Source of the DNA: CAVXEH01 sp963805645
GTDB lineage: Bacteria > Chloroflexota > Limnocylindria > QHBO01
Reading direction: 5' to 3'
DNA length: 64,000 nucleotides
NCBI GenBank assembly: GCA_963805645.1
Contig: CAWDVA010000005.1
Coordinates: 372,001 to 436,000, forward strand
The position numbers and the translations under genes were made by a program. Below, in pieces: positions 17,439 to 25,662 of the stretch. Below the pieces are notes generated by a model that did no database searches, was not told the DNA's origin, and saw only the letters and a program-made list of their open reading frames with translations. How positions within the stretch are numbered: position 1 is the stretch's first letter; each line of letters begins with the position of its first letter.

Positions 17439-18952
17439 TCGCCGACGGCCTCGCGCCGCGCGAGCCGCGCCCAGGCCGACTCGCCGGCGACTGCGTGCTC
17501 CGATCGGCCGGGGGATCCGGTCCCATCGCCGCGCGCCGCCGCGGACCGCCGACCCTCGACGGCCGCCAGCGCAGCCAGCGCGGCATCGGCTCGTCCCAGC
17601 TCCGCTCCGTCGCCCCAGCGCTCGGTAATGAGGGCCGTGTCGTACTCCCCTGTGACGAAGGCCGGCTCGTCCACCAGCCACCGGTGGAAGCCGAGGTCGG
17701 TCTGCATGCCGCCCACCGCGGTCTCGTCGAGCGCCCGCCGCAGGCGGCGCACGGCAGCGTCTCGATCTGCGGCGTGGACCATGAGCTTGGCGAGGAGCGG
17801 GTCGTACTCCGGGGTCAGCGGCAGACCCGGTTTCACCGCCGCATCCACCCGGACGCCGGGCCCCGCCGGAAGGCGCCAGGCGGTCACCGCGCCGCCGACC
17901 GGCCGGAAGCCGGCCCAGGGATCCTCGGCGTAGAGGCGGACCTCGATTGCGTGCCCCCGCGGCTCCACGTCGAGCACCTCAGGAGGCAGGGCCTCCCCCG
18001 CCGCGATGCGGATCTGCCAGGCGACGATGTCGACGCCGGTCGCGAGCTCGGTGACCCCGTGCTCCACCTGCAGCCGCGTGTTCATCTCCAGGAAGTAGTG
18101 GTGCCCCTCGGCGTCGAGCAGGAACTCCACCGTCGCCGCGTTGCTGAAGTCCACCGTGCCGGCGACCCGACGCGCGCTGTCGAAGAGCGCGGCCCGGATC
18201 TGGGGGGTTACCGCCGGGGAGGGCGTCTCCTCGACGAGCTTCTGGTGCCGGCGCTGGACCGAGCAGTCCCGCTCTCCCAGGCAGACCAGGTTGCCGTGCC
18301 GGTCGCCGAGCAGCTGGACCTCGACGTGCCGCGCCGGGCTCACCAGGCGCTCCACGTAGACCGTGCCGTCGCCGAAGGCGGCAGCCGCCTCCCGCTGCGC
18401 CGCCGGCAGCACGTCGGCCAGGTCCTCCTGGCGGTCCACGCGCCGCATGCCCCGTCCCCCGCCACCGGCTGCGGCCTTGACCATCGCCGGAAAGCCCACC
18501 GAGGCCAGGTCGGGCGGTGCATCACCGTCGACGGCGACGGTCAGCCCCGGCACGATGGGCACGCCGGCCGCGGCGACGGCACGCCGGGCGGCGAGCTTGT
18601 TCCCCAACGCCTCCTGCGCTTCCGGCGGCGGTCCGATCCAGACCAGGCCGGCGGCGATGACCGCGCGGGCGAACGCGGCATTCTCCGAGAGGAACCCGTA
18701 GCCGGGATGGACGGCGTCGGCGCCGCTCTGCCGGGCGGCCTCCACCACCGCGGCGATGTTCAGGTAGGAGTCGGCCGCCTGCCGCGGCCCGATCTCGACG
18801 GCGACATCGGCCACCTCCGCATGGAGAGCGTCGGCGTCCACGTCGGAGTGGACCGCAACGCTCTCGATCCCGAGCTCGCGGCAGGCGCGCATGACCCGGA
18901 TGGCGATCTCGCCCCGGTTGGCGACCAGGACGCGGCGGAACGGCGGCGCCAT
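17435..18952 (-). CDS. Biotin carboxylase subunit of acyl-CoA carboxylase
   Basis: ATP-grasp enzyme that carboxylates biotin. The 505-residue protein begins PFRRVLVANRGEIAIRVMRACRE (first 20 shown by PFRRVLVANRGEIAIRV), has HPGYGFLSENAAFA, the glycine-rich ATP loop KAAAGGGGRGMR, ERDCSVQRRHQKLVEE and FLEMNTRLQVEH. One oddity: the usual VEHPVTE reads VEHGVTE. The C-terminal ~60 residues are poorly conserved and rich in Ala/Arg. ATG at 18952 is preferred over a GTG 15 bases earlier. It sits between the carboxyltransferase and the carrier subunit. Substrate, probably propionyl-CoA, is inferred from the adjacent methylmalonyl-CoA genes. Confidence 0.93.
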   Translation of the reverse strand: MAPPFRRVLVANRGEIAIRVMRACRELGIESVAVHSDVDADALHAEVADVAVEIGPRQAADSYLNIAAVVEAARQSGADAVHPGYGFLSENAAFARAVIAAGLVWIGPPPEAQEALGNKLAARRAVAAAGVPIVPGLTVAVDGDAPPDLASVGFPAMVKAAAGGGGRGMRRVDRQEDLADVLPAAQREAAAAFGDGTVYVERLVSPARHVEVQLLGDRHGNLVCLGERDCSVQRRHQKLVEETPSPAVTPQIRAALFDSARRVAGTVDFSNAATVEFLLDAEGHHYFLEMNTRLQVEHGVTELATGVDIVAWQIRIAAGEALPPEVLDVEPRGHAIEVRLYAEDPWAGFRPVGGAVTAWRLPAGPGVRVDAAVKPGLPLTPEYDPLLAKLMVHAADRDAAVRRLRRALDETAVGGMQTDLGFHRWLVDEPAFVTGEYDTALITERWGDGAELGRADAALAALAAVEGRRSAAARGDGTGSPGRSEHAVAGESAWARLARREAVGE

Positions 18953-19003
18953 CGGTCTAGCCGGCACCCGGTCCGGTGTCTTTGCGCACGGACAGCCGGC
19001 GAA

Positions 19004-20554
19004 TCACAGCGGGATGTTGCCGTGCTTCTTGGGTGGCAGCGACTGCCGCTTGCCCTCCAGCATGGCCAGGCCGGCGACGAGCCGGGCGCGCGTCTCGGAC
19101 GGCAGGATCACCTCGTCGACGTACCCACGGGCCGCGGCGATGTACGGGTTTGCGAAGCGCTCCTCATACTCGGCCACGAGCTGCGCGCGCTCCGCAGCCG
19201 GGTCGGCGGCAGACTCGATGCGGTCGCGGAAGATGATGTTCACCGCACCCTCGACGCCCATGACGGCGATCTCGGCGGTGGGCCAGGCGAAGTTCAGGTC
19301 GCCGCGAACGTGCTTGCTGCTCATCACGTCGTAGGCCCCGCCGTACGCCTTCCTGGTGATGACCGTCAGCTTGGGCACGGTCGCCTCGCAGTAGGCGTAC
19401 AGCAGCTTGGCGCCATGCCGGATGATGCCGCGATGCTCCTGGTCGACGCCCGGGAGGAAGCCCGGGACATCGACGAGGGTGACGAGCGGCACGTTGAAGG
19501 CGTCGCAGGTCCGGACGAAGCGCCCGGCCTTGTCCGATGCGTCGATGTCCAGCACCCCGGCCAGCACCTCCGGCTGCTGGGCGACGATCCCCACGCTCCG
19601 GCCCTCGATCCGGCCGAAGCCGCAGATGACGTTGCGCGCGAAATGGGCGTGCACCTCGAGGAAGGAGCCGGCGTCCACGATGCCGCCGATGACCGTGTGC
19701 ATGTCGTAGGAGCGCTGCGGCGAGTCGGGGATCACGGCGTCCAGGGCTGCCCCGTCGACGGCGGGCGGTTGCCATTCCCCCATCCGCGGCGTGAGCTCCA
19801 CGTTGTTCTGCGGCAGGTAGCCGAGCAGCGCCCGCCCCAGCGCGATGGCCTGCGGTTCGCCGGGCGATAGGAAGTGCGCGACACCGCTCTTCTCGTTGTG
19901 CACCCGTGCGCCGCCGAGACCGTCAAAGTCGATCTCCTCGTGGGTCACCGTCTTCACCACGTTGGGACCGGTCACGAACATGTAGCTCGTACCCTCGGTC
20001 ATGACGGTGAAGTCCGTGATCGCCGGGGAGTACACCGCGCCCCCGGCGCAGGGCCCCAGGATGAGCGAGATCTGGGGGACGACACCGCTGGCCAGGGTGT
20101 TGCGCAGGAAGATATCCGCGTAGCCGCCCAGGCTCACGACGCCCTCCTGGATCCGCGCGCCACCGGAGTCAGACAGGCCGATGATGGGCGCACCCGCCTC
20201 CACGGCCAGGTCCATGACCTTGCAGATCTTTTCCGCGTGCGCCTCCGACAGCGACCCGCCGAACACGGTGAAGTCCTGGGCGTAGACGAAGACGAGCCGG
20301 CCCTCGATCCGCCCGAACCCGGTCACCACCCCATCGCCGGGGATGCGCTGCGCGTCGAGGCCGAAGTCGCTGGCTCGATGGGCGACCAGCGCATCCAGCT
20401 CGAAGAAGCTTCCCTCATCAAGAAGCAGGTCCATGCGCTCACGCGCGGTGAGCTTGCCGCGCGCATGCTGCTGCTCGATGCGTCGCTCGCCGCCGCCGAG
20501 CTTCGCCTCGCGGCGCAGCTCCATCAGCCGCGCATGTTTGTCCGCCGTCGACAC
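19004..20554 (-). CDS. pccB: Acyl-CoA carboxylase carboxyltransferase subunit, probably propionyl-CoA carboxylase beta
   Basis: Transfers CO2 from carboxybiotin to an acyl-CoA, most likely propionyl-CoA to give (S)-methylmalonyl-CoA. The 516-residue protein shows the N-terminal crotonase-like half (DFTVFGGSLSEAHAEK, SDSGGARIQEGV, GPCAGGAVYSPA) and the C-terminal half (VDVPGFLPGVDQEH, RKAYGGAYDVMSSK), both oxyanion-hole glycine pairs intact. GTG at 20554 follows a strong GGAGGAGAT site and gives STADKHARLMELR. An Asp in the DxxGG region typical of propionyl specificity cannot be judged by eye. First gene of the carboxylase operon; a tRNA gene lies 20 bp upstream. Confidence 0.94.
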   Translation of the reverse strand: MSTADKHARLMELRREAKLGGGERRIEQQHARGKLTARERMDLLLDEGSFFELDALVAHRASDFGLDAQRIPGDGVVTGFGRIEGRLVFVYAQDFTVFGGSLSEAHAEKICKVMDLAVEAGAPIIGLSDSGGARIQEGVVSLGGYADIFLRNTLASGVVPQISLILGPCAGGAVYSPAITDFTVMTEGTSYMFVTGPNVVKTVTHEEIDFDGLGGARVHNEKSGVAHFLSPGEPQAIALGRALLGYLPQNNVELTPRMGEWQPPAVDGAALDAVIPDSPQRSYDMHTVIGGIVDAGSFLEVHAHFARNVICGFGRIEGRSVGIVAQQPEVLAGVLDIDASDKAGRFVRTCDAFNVPLVTLVDVPGFLPGVDQEHRGIIRHGAKLLYAYCEATVPKLTVITRKAYGGAYDVMSSKHVRGDLNFAWPTAEIAVMGVEGAVNIIFRDRIESAADPAAERAQLVAEYEERFANPYIAAARGYVDEVILPSETRARLVAGLAMLEGKRQSLPPKKHGNIPL

Positions 20555-20574
20555 GGATCTCCTCCGAAAGTGCG

Positions 20575-20650
20575 TGGTGGGCCCAGCAGGGATCGAACCT
20601 GCGACCAGCCGGTTATGAGCCGGATGCTCTGACCACTGAGCTATGGGCCC
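20575..20650 (-). tRNA. tRNA with CAT anticodon (tRNA-Met, or Ile2)
   Basis: The minus strand folds as a 76-nt tRNA: acceptor GGGCCCA pairs with TGGGCCC, then discriminator A and an encoded CCA (20575-20577). D arm TAGCTCAGTGGTCAGAGCA, anticodon loop CTCATAA (anticodon CAT) and T arm GGTTCGATCC are all present. CAT could be elongator Met or the lysidine-modified Ile2; the body does not decide by eye. Confidence 0.95.
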
Positions 20651-20659
20651 GTCGATGCT

Positions 20660-20728
20660 GGTGGACAAGTCGAGTATAGGCGCTCGTCTTTGCACAAAGA
20701 CAACAGGTGCCGGACACCTTGTGGATAA
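20660..20728. promoter_or_regulatory. Two DnaA-box-like sites upstream of parA
   Basis: On the minus strand TTATCCACA (20720-20728) is a perfect match to the classical DnaA box, and TTGTCCACC (20660-20668) matches the actinobacterial form at 8 of 9 positions; both have the same orientation. The gap to parA also contains a small inverted repeat CTTTG-CA-CAAAG around 20690. These may regulate parAB or reflect an origin nearby; the assignment is by sequence match only. Confidence 0.5.
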
Positions 20729-20821
20729 CTTTCGTGGACCGGCCCCCGGTCGCGCCGCTATCATCGGCGGAACCGCATTCGCGGCCATCTCCCGCCAGCC
20801 GAGTCGCACACAGGTGTTGCG

Positions 20822-21589
20822 TTGACCAAGGTCATTGCCATTGCGAACCAGAAGGGTGGGGTCGGCAAGACGACCACCTCCATCAACCTCGGCGGCGCCC
20901 TGGCCGAGATCGGATACCGGGTCCTGTGCATCGACATGGATCCTCAGGCGAACCTGACGGTCGGGCTCGGTATCTCCCTCTCCGATGTCCGGCTCTCCAT
21001 GGGGAACGTGCTGTCAGAGGACCGCACGCCGCTCGAGGAGGTGGTGCGCCAGACGGAGATGCCCGGACTGTCCGTGGCGCCGTCGACGCTCGAGCTGGCG
21101 TCGACGGAGGTCGAGCTGTTCACCGCCATCGGCCGCGAGATGGTGCTGCGTGATGCCATCGCCGGCTGGGCGGAGACGACCTTCGACGTGATCATCATCG
21201 ACTGTCCGCCGACCCTCGGTCTGCTCACGATCAACGCGCTCGTCGCCAGCAGCCGGGTGATCATCCCCGTGCAAACCCAGTACTACGCCATCAAGGGCCT
21301 CACCGCCCTGATCAAGGTCATCAACACCATCAAGCTCAAGCTCAACCACGATCTCGAGATCCAGGGCCTGCTGGCGACATTCTTCGACGGACGAACGGTC
21401 CTCGCCCGCGAGATGCTCGAGAACCTGCGCGAGCTCGGCGATCAGCGGGTCTTCAACACCATGATCAAGAACACGGTAAAGCTCGGCGAGGCACCGCTGA
21501 CCGGAAAGCCGGTGACCGAGTACGCGTCGAACTCGAGCGCAGCGCATGCCTTCCGCGACCTTGCCCGAGAGGTGGTCGAACTTGGCTAG
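20822..21589 (+). CDS. parA: Chromosome partitioning ATPase ParA/Soj
   Basis: Deviant Walker ATPase that moves ParB-parS complexes for chromosome segregation. The 255-residue protein has KGGVGKTTTSINLGGALAE at residues 11-29 (with the signature Lys), DMDPQANLT, FDVIIIDCPP (Walker B-like) and the dimer-interface region QTQYYAIKGL. It lacks an N-terminal HTH, so it is the chromosomal Soj type (type Ib/chromosomal). The start is a TTG at 20822; no ATG fits. Its last 8 bp overlap parB. DnaA-box-like sites lie 90-160 bp upstream. Confidence 0.95.
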   Translation: MTKVIAIANQKGGVGKTTTSINLGGALAEIGYRVLCIDMDPQANLTVGLGISLSDVRLSMGNVLSEDRTPLEEVVRQTEMPGLSVAPSTLELASTEVELFTAIGREMVLRDAIAGWAETTFDVIIIDCPPTLGLLTINALVASSRVIIPVQTQYYAIKGLTALIKVINTIKLKLNHDLEIQGLLATFFDGRTVLAREMLENLRELGDQRVFNTMIKNTVKLGEAPLTGKPVTEYASNSSAAHAFRDLAREVVELG

Positions 21590-22553
21590 CAAGCGTCCCG
21601 CATTCCGGGAGAACATCCACCGCCTGTTCGACGAGGCGGCGGCCATGGACCTCGGTCCGGGCGTCGTGTCGCTGATCGAGTCGCGTGCGACCCGCGCGCA
21701 GATCCGCGAGATCGCCGTCGACCGCATCCTCCCGAACCCCGCCCAGCCGCGCCTGTCCTACGAGGAGGATTCGCTCACAGAGCTGGCCAACAGCATCCGG
21801 GAACATGGCGTCCTGCAGCCGATCCTGGTGCGCCCGGTCGGCAACCAGTTCGAGCTGATCGCCGGCGAACGACGCTGGCGTGCCTCACGGCTCGCCGAGC
21901 GCCAGACGATCCCGGCCATCGTCGTGGAGTTCGACGAGCAGACGGCTCTCGAGGTGTCGATCATCGAGAACCTCCAGCGCGAGGACGTCTCGCCCCTGGA
22001 GGAGGCGGCGATGTACCGCAAGATGACCGACCTGGGCTACTCGGTCCGCCAGCTGGCGCAGAAGATCGGCAAGGACAAGGGCTACGTCGAGAACCGCCTG
22101 CGCCTGGCCGACGCGCCTCCCGAGATCCGTGAGCTCGTGTCCGTGCGCAAAGACACCATCAGCCACGCGTACGAGCTGATGCGCATCACCGACGACCGGG
22201 TCCGGCGCCGTCTGGCGAAGCGGGTCGCCGCTGGCGACCTGACCCTCGCGAAGCTTCGCGCGATCACGGGCGGCGATGTTCCCGACGGCGAGGAGGCGGC
22301 TCCCACGACCCGGCGACGGGCCCGGACGACGGCGGGAGCCGTGGCCGCCGCCCGCCAGGCTGACGACGCGCTCCTCGACACCAAGGGCAAGCTGAGCGGG
22401 GCCGTCGACGAGCTGGTGGATCTGCTCCGACACCCGGACGTGATGGAGCAGATTCCGGAGGTCAACCGCGCCAACCTGGCCAAGTACCTCACCATCACCC
22501 GGCTCAAGCTGGAAAACGCGATCGCGATCCTGCGCTCCGGGATCGAGGAGTAG
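21582..22553 (+). CDS. parB: Chromosome partitioning protein ParB/Spo0J
   Basis: CTP-dependent DNA clamp that loads at parS. The 323-residue protein has an N-terminal extension, the ParB/sulfiredoxin-like domain with PNPAQPRLSY, the GERRWRASRLA motif (CTP/arginine patch) and ENLQREDVSPLEEA, then a helix-turn-helix region (YSVRQLAQKIGKDKGYVENRLRL) and a C-terminal dimerisation domain. The TTG at 21582 overlaps the parA stop and has GAGAGGTGG upstream; it begins ASKRPAFREN. I found no parS-like TGTTTCACGTGAAACA in the window. The linker around residues 230-260 is charged and variable, as usual. Confidence 0.94.
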   Translation: MASKRPAFRENIHRLFDEAAAMDLGPGVVSLIESRATRAQIREIAVDRILPNPAQPRLSYEEDSLTELANSIREHGVLQPILVRPVGNQFELIAGERRWRASRLAERQTIPAIVVEFDEQTALEVSIIENLQREDVSPLEEAAMYRKMTDLGYSVRQLAQKIGKDKGYVENRLRLADAPPEIRELVSVRKDTISHAYELMRITDDRVRRRLAKRVAAGDLTLAKLRAITGGDVPDGEEAAPTTRRRARTTAGAVAAARQADDALLDTKGKLSGAVDELVDLLRHPDVMEQIPEVNRANLAKYLTITRLKLENAIAILRSGIEE

Positions 22554-22588
22554 CCGACTCCGGCGACAGCCGCTCGCGCGGCCGACGG

Positions 22589-22951
22589 CTACGGGGTGTA
22601 GGCCATCACCTCGCGGTGCGCGACGAGGAAGTCGATCAGTCGCTCGCGGGCCTGGGGGTCGATCCGGCGCAACCCGGAGATCGCGCGGGGCAGCTCGAAG
22701 ATGGGCGCCGCCAGGTGACCCGCGGTGTCGATTCCGACCACGTGATCCGGTCCCCCACCGACGAGGAACGCCCGCTGGAAGCCGCGCGTGTCGAGCTTCG
22801 CGACGCTGCAGAAGGCGGCGATGGCGGTGCCCACGCCCATCCGCTTGGCGAAGTCCACGAACAGGTCCGCCGCCCAGTGGTCGATCTGCTCGTCCGACTG
22901 GGCCGCGACCATCTCCCGGTACGGCTGCTCTTCGACGGTGGCGCTGCTCAT
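22589..22951 (-). CDS. Hypothetical protein, soluble
   Basis: A 120-residue protein not recognised. The first 12 residues are followed by a helical region (YREMVAAQSDEQIDHWAADLFVDFAKRMG) and a stretch with GGGPDHVVGIDTAGHLAAP. No signal peptide or membrane segment is evident. The ATG at 22951 is chosen over a Met 48 bases upstream since that extension is basic and lacks a ribosome site. It converges on parB with 35 bp between stops. An inverted TAGCCG/CGGCTA pair (22551-22591) covers both stop codons and could act as a weak shared terminator. Confidence 0.7.
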   Translation of the reverse strand: MSSATVEEQPYREMVAAQSDEQIDHWAADLFVDFAKRMGVGTAIAAFCSVAKLDTRGFQRAFLVGGGPDHVVGIDTAGHLAAPIFELPRAISGLRRIDPQARERLIDFLVAHREVMAYTP

Positions 22952-23049
22952 GGGCCGATGATAGCCGAGCGACGCCCGGCCCAGACGCGCCGCCGACACG
23001 ATGCGCCGGCAGGCGCCGGGCGACGCCGCTCCCCTGCTATCCTCCGGTC

Positions 23050-23616
23050 GTGATCAACCGTGCCAGCGACCCCCGCACCGAGGACCGCATCGCGTTCGAG
23101 ATCCTGCGCGGCACTGCCGGCACCGACGTGCCCGCGGTGATTGGTCGCGCGGTCTTCAGCCGCGGCAGCGCAACGGTCGACGCCGAGGAGAGCGTGGCCG
23201 TGGCCATCCGCGAGCTGCTGGCGCGTCCCTTCGTCGACCGTGTCCAGGCAGACGAGCGTCCACGGGGTTACCGACGCAGCGCACACGGGCAGGTCGACTT
23301 CCTCGTGCCGGGCATGGCCGAGCACTTCATCGCCCGGATGCGCGGCCTCTGGCTCAGCTACCCGGACGGCTCGGTGGTGACGGCGCGCGAGGAGCCTCCT
23401 TCGGCGACACCGCAGGACACGCTCCCGGCCATCTCCGACACGACGGAGTCCTCGCCCACCGTCATTGAGCCCTCCACACGCCGGGGCACGCTCGAGGCCG
23501 ACGAAGAGACGGCAGGCGGGCCGCCCCTGGTCCGCGGCCACGCGCCGCTCAGCGGTCTCCGCACCGTCGCGCCGGCGCCATCGACGCATCGCACGGATTG
23601 CGGCTGGATCGTCTAG
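23050..23616 (+). CDS. Hypothetical protein, unknown
   Basis: A 188-residue plus-strand reading frame with a GTG start. The N-terminal 95 residues look protein-like (RTEDRIAFEILRGTAGTDVP, a compact mixed alpha/beta composition ending LVPGMAEHFIARMRGLWLSY); the C-terminal half is low-complexity, rich in Pro, Thr, Glu and Arg. No motif or family is recognised, no ribosome site is clear, and the same DNA is open on the other strand, so the call is tentative. It is divergent from the hypothetical gene at 22589. Confidence 0.45.
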   Translation: MINRASDPRTEDRIAFEILRGTAGTDVPAVIGRAVFSRGSATVDAEESVAVAIRELLARPFVDRVQADERPRGYRRSAHGQVDFLVPGMAEHFIARMRGLWLSYPDGSVVTAREEPPSATPQDTLPAISDTTESSPTVIEPSTRRGTLEADEETAGGPPLVRGHAPLSGLRTVAPAPSTHRTDCGWIV

Positions 23617-23729
23617 GATTCTTGCGCAGATTTACCGAGACTTACTGAGATGTTGCTGGTTCTCCCGCCTGACCTGGCGCGCCGCAGGCGAATGAGCACG
23701 CCGACCCCGATCGAGTAGAATCTGCCGCG

Positions 23730-23942
23730 ATGTCCACGCGATTCCTGATCGTCCCTGCCGGCATCCTGGCCGTTGCCCTCGTCTACTGGCTCCTGTCGCA
23801 CGACATGGCCGGGACGACGATGCTGGGCATCTTCGGCCTCGCGACGGGCCTGTACGGCGCAATCCTGCTGCCGTCCGCGAACGACGTGGGCCCCACCGCG
23901 CCAGTCGATCCGGACTGGGAGCCGGGCAGGCGCCCGGACTGA
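23730..23942 (+). CDS. Small two-helix membrane protein
   Basis: A 70-residue protein with two membrane helices (FLIVPAGILAVALVYWLL, ~5-22; TTMLGIFGLATGLYGAILLP, ~29-48) and a short acidic, proline-rich tail (DPDWEPGRRPD). The profile recalls the small subunit IV-type proteins seen with actinobacterial and Chloroflexota terminal oxidases, but I cannot establish this by reading. A -10-like TAGAAT (23716-23721) ends only 8 bp before the ATG and there is no ribosome site, so the mRNA may be leaderless. Confidence 0.7.
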   Translation: MSTRFLIVPAGILAVALVYWLLSHDMAGTTMLGIFGLATGLYGAILLPSANDVGPTAPVDPDWEPGRRPD

Positions 23943-24106
23943 TCCCCCGCCGCAGCACCCCGGACGCCGGACACGTTGATGCCGGGGTCCCTGTGGCTGC
24001 CCTAGCGGTTGCCCGCTAACACAGAGCCCCGGCTCACCAGTACTAACGGACTAGCCCGCCCGGTGTTAGTCGACCCACTGAGAAATCCTGGCCCGATGGC
24101 GCCAGA

Positions 24107-24526
24107 TCAGCGGATCCCCGTGTCGTACCCGATGTCGACGACCACGCGGCTCTCCCCCGCCCGGACCTCCACGCTGACCGGCGATGGGGTCCCGAGCAGT
24201 CCGGCAACAGGCTGAGGGACGAGCCGATACGTCCCCGGAGCCAGGTCGGCGACAAAGGCACCGTCCGCCCCGGAGACGACGGACATGACCTCGGTGCCGT
24301 CGGCGTCGCGAATCGAGATCACGGCGTTCGGAACCGGCTGCGCCGAGCACGCCGGCGCCGGGGGCGCGCGCTCGACCGGGCAGGTCGGGGCGGCGGTGAC
24401 CAGCCCGACCACCGCGACCAGGCCCGACGCCGGGCCCCGCGATCCGGGCGGTGCGCACGCGCCGAGGCCGACGGCCAGGGCAAGGACCACGGCCGGCAGC
24501 ACCGTGGATGCGGCTCGAACGGTCAC
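24107..24526 (-). CDS. Lipoprotein with carboxypeptidase-regulatory-like (SpaA-type) domain
   Basis: A 139-residue predicted lipoprotein. The N-terminus is a signal peptide ending in the lipobox LGAC (cleavage before Cys at about residue 24), then a Pro/Ala linker and an Ig-like, CarboxypepD_reg or SpaA-type fold: VPNAVISIRDADGTEVMSVV and DGAFVADLAPGTYRLVPQPV. Such domains are usually surface adhesin or substrate-handling modules. The GTG at 24526 gives a normal-length signal; an upstream GTG at 24571 would add 15 residues. Last gene of a minus-strand run that includes hemerythrin, Dps and PadR; 71 bp separate it from hemerythrin. Confidence 0.75.
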   Translation of the reverse strand: MTVRAASTVLPAVVLALAVGLGACAPPGSRGPASGLVAVVGLVTAAPTCPVERAPPAPACSAQPVPNAVISIRDADGTEVMSVVSGADGAFVADLAPGTYRLVPQPVAGLLGTPSPVSVEVRAGESRVVVDIGYDTGIR

Positions 24527-24597
24527 CCCAGTCAGACGCCGCGGCCCGCCTCCGGGTTCCGGGTTCCGCACCCGTTCGCCGCATTCGCGTCCGGTCG

Positions 24598-25104
24598 CTA
24601 GAGGCGCTCCGCCGCAAGATGATCCAGCGCTCGCGCCAGAGCCGCCTCTTCGACCGATGTCAGGCGTCCTTCGAGGACCGGCAGGTAGAGCTCCTCCTCC
24701 GACAGGTGCGTCTTCAGCAGAGCATAGAGCCGCAGCATGATCCGCCGGAGCGCCAGCACCGACGACCGATCCACCTCGAGCACCGCATCCGCTCCGATGC
24801 GACGGCCGAGGGATGCGACGAGCCGCCGGATCTCCCGGTGCTCCGTCGCCATGGGGACGGTAATGCCCCGGGTCGCCAGCAAGCGGTCGAGAGTGGGGTA
24901 GACCGCCACCTCCACGGTCTCCATGTGCGGGATCAGGCTGTGCACCAGGCCCTCGTGTACCTCGCGCAGCTGCGGCAGCTGGCTGACCAGCCGGGCATTG
25001 TCCAGGCAGTCACCGTTGAGACAGTCGGCGAGTTCGTTCAGCTGGTTCACATACCGCCACATCAGATCATGGTGCTCATGGGTCACCTTGGTCAGCGGCA
25101 GCAT
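24598..25104 (-). CDS. Hemerythrin HHE-domain protein
   Basis: Predicted di-iron, four-helix-bundle protein of 168 residues that could sense or carry O2, NO or iron. The ligand pattern is visible: THEHHDLMW near the N-terminus, HEGLVHSLIPHMETVE around residues 50-65, ATEHREIRR near 86-94 and KTHLSEEELYLP near 131-142. The ATG at 25104 has GGAGGTGA 6 bp upstream. It starts 4 bp after the Dps stop, so both are made from one transcript, linking it to iron storage and oxidative stress. No extra domain is fused. Confidence 0.88.
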   Translation of the reverse strand: MLPLTKVTHEHHDLMWRYVNQLNELADCLNGDCLDNARLVSQLPQLREVHEGLVHSLIPHMETVEVAVYPTLDRLLATRGITVPMATEHREIRRLVASLGRRIGADAVLEVDRSSVLALRRIMLRLYALLKTHLSEEELYLPVLEGRLTSVEEAALARALDHLAAERL

Positions 25105-25108
25105 GGGG

Positions 25109-25591
25109 TCACCTCCCTGCGGCCTCTCCGACCGTTGCGCGCAGCATCCACAGCGTCTTCTCGTGGATGGCCATCCGGCGGCCGGCCAGATCCAGCGAGA
25201 CCGGGTCGGATGCCGCCTCCGCGGCGCGGGCGACCGCGGCCGCAGTTCGGAGCAGCACCTCGTGGCCCTCGATGAGTCGTCGAACCATCTCCATGGCGTC
25301 GGGCGCACCCTCCGCATCCACGACCGAAGCCAGATGTGAGAGTTCTCGGTACGAGCCGGGGGCCATTGACCCGAGGGCTCGGATCCGTTCCGCGATCTCG
25401 TCGACGGCGTCGCGCAGCTCCAGGTACTGCTCCTCGAACATCAGGTGCAGTGAGCGGAAGTGCGGTCCCGTCACGTTCCAGTGGTAGCCGTGCGTCTTGA
25501 GGTAGAGCGTGTACGTGTCGGCGAGCAGGCGTGCAAGCTCGTCGGCGAGCGCCCCCCGCATGCCGGAGACGCTCTGCGCGGGAGCAATCAT
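25109..25591 (-). CDS. dps: Dps-family ferritin-like DNA-protection protein
   Basis: Mini-ferritin of 160 residues that oxidises and stores iron with H2O2 and protects DNA. The ferroxidase signature is clear: KTHGYHWNVTGPHFRSLHLM, then FEEQYLELRDAVDEIAERI, giving the inter-subunit His/Asp/Glu site. The ATG at 25591, with GGAGGG 8 bp upstream, is preferred because it gives the family's usual length; longer starts add a basic extension. Followed by hemerythrin after 4 bp and preceded (71 bp) by the Trp/His-rich small gene and PadR. Confidence 0.93.
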   Translation of the reverse strand: MIAPAQSVSGMRGALADELARLLADTYTLYLKTHGYHWNVTGPHFRSLHLMFEEQYLELRDAVDEIAERIRALGSMAPGSYRELSHLASVVDAEGAPDAMEMVRRLIEGHEVLLRTAAAVARAAEAASDPVSLDLAGRRMAIHEKTLWMLRATVGEAAGR

Positions 25592-25662
25592 CTCGGGAAC
25601 CCTCCGTCTCATGTGTCGAGCACGACCCGGCATGCCCGCGCAAGCCGGGTCGCCCTCGTCTG

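Noticed and set aside
17396..19870. Plus-strand open frame of 824 codons
   Set aside because: It lies wholly antisense to the carboxylase genes and has the Arg/Gly/Asp-biased composition of a GC-rich shadow; the minus-strand product has clear motifs.
20651..22600. parS site near parAB
   Set aside because: I looked for TGTTTCACGTGAAACA or close variants around parAB and in the gaps and found none.
23943..24106. Possible riboswitch or small RNA in the gap
   Set aside because: A TAGCGG-TTGC-CCGCTA stem (24004-24019) and a weak CTGGC stem occur between converging genes; a simple terminator region explains them and no known riboswitch pattern was seen.
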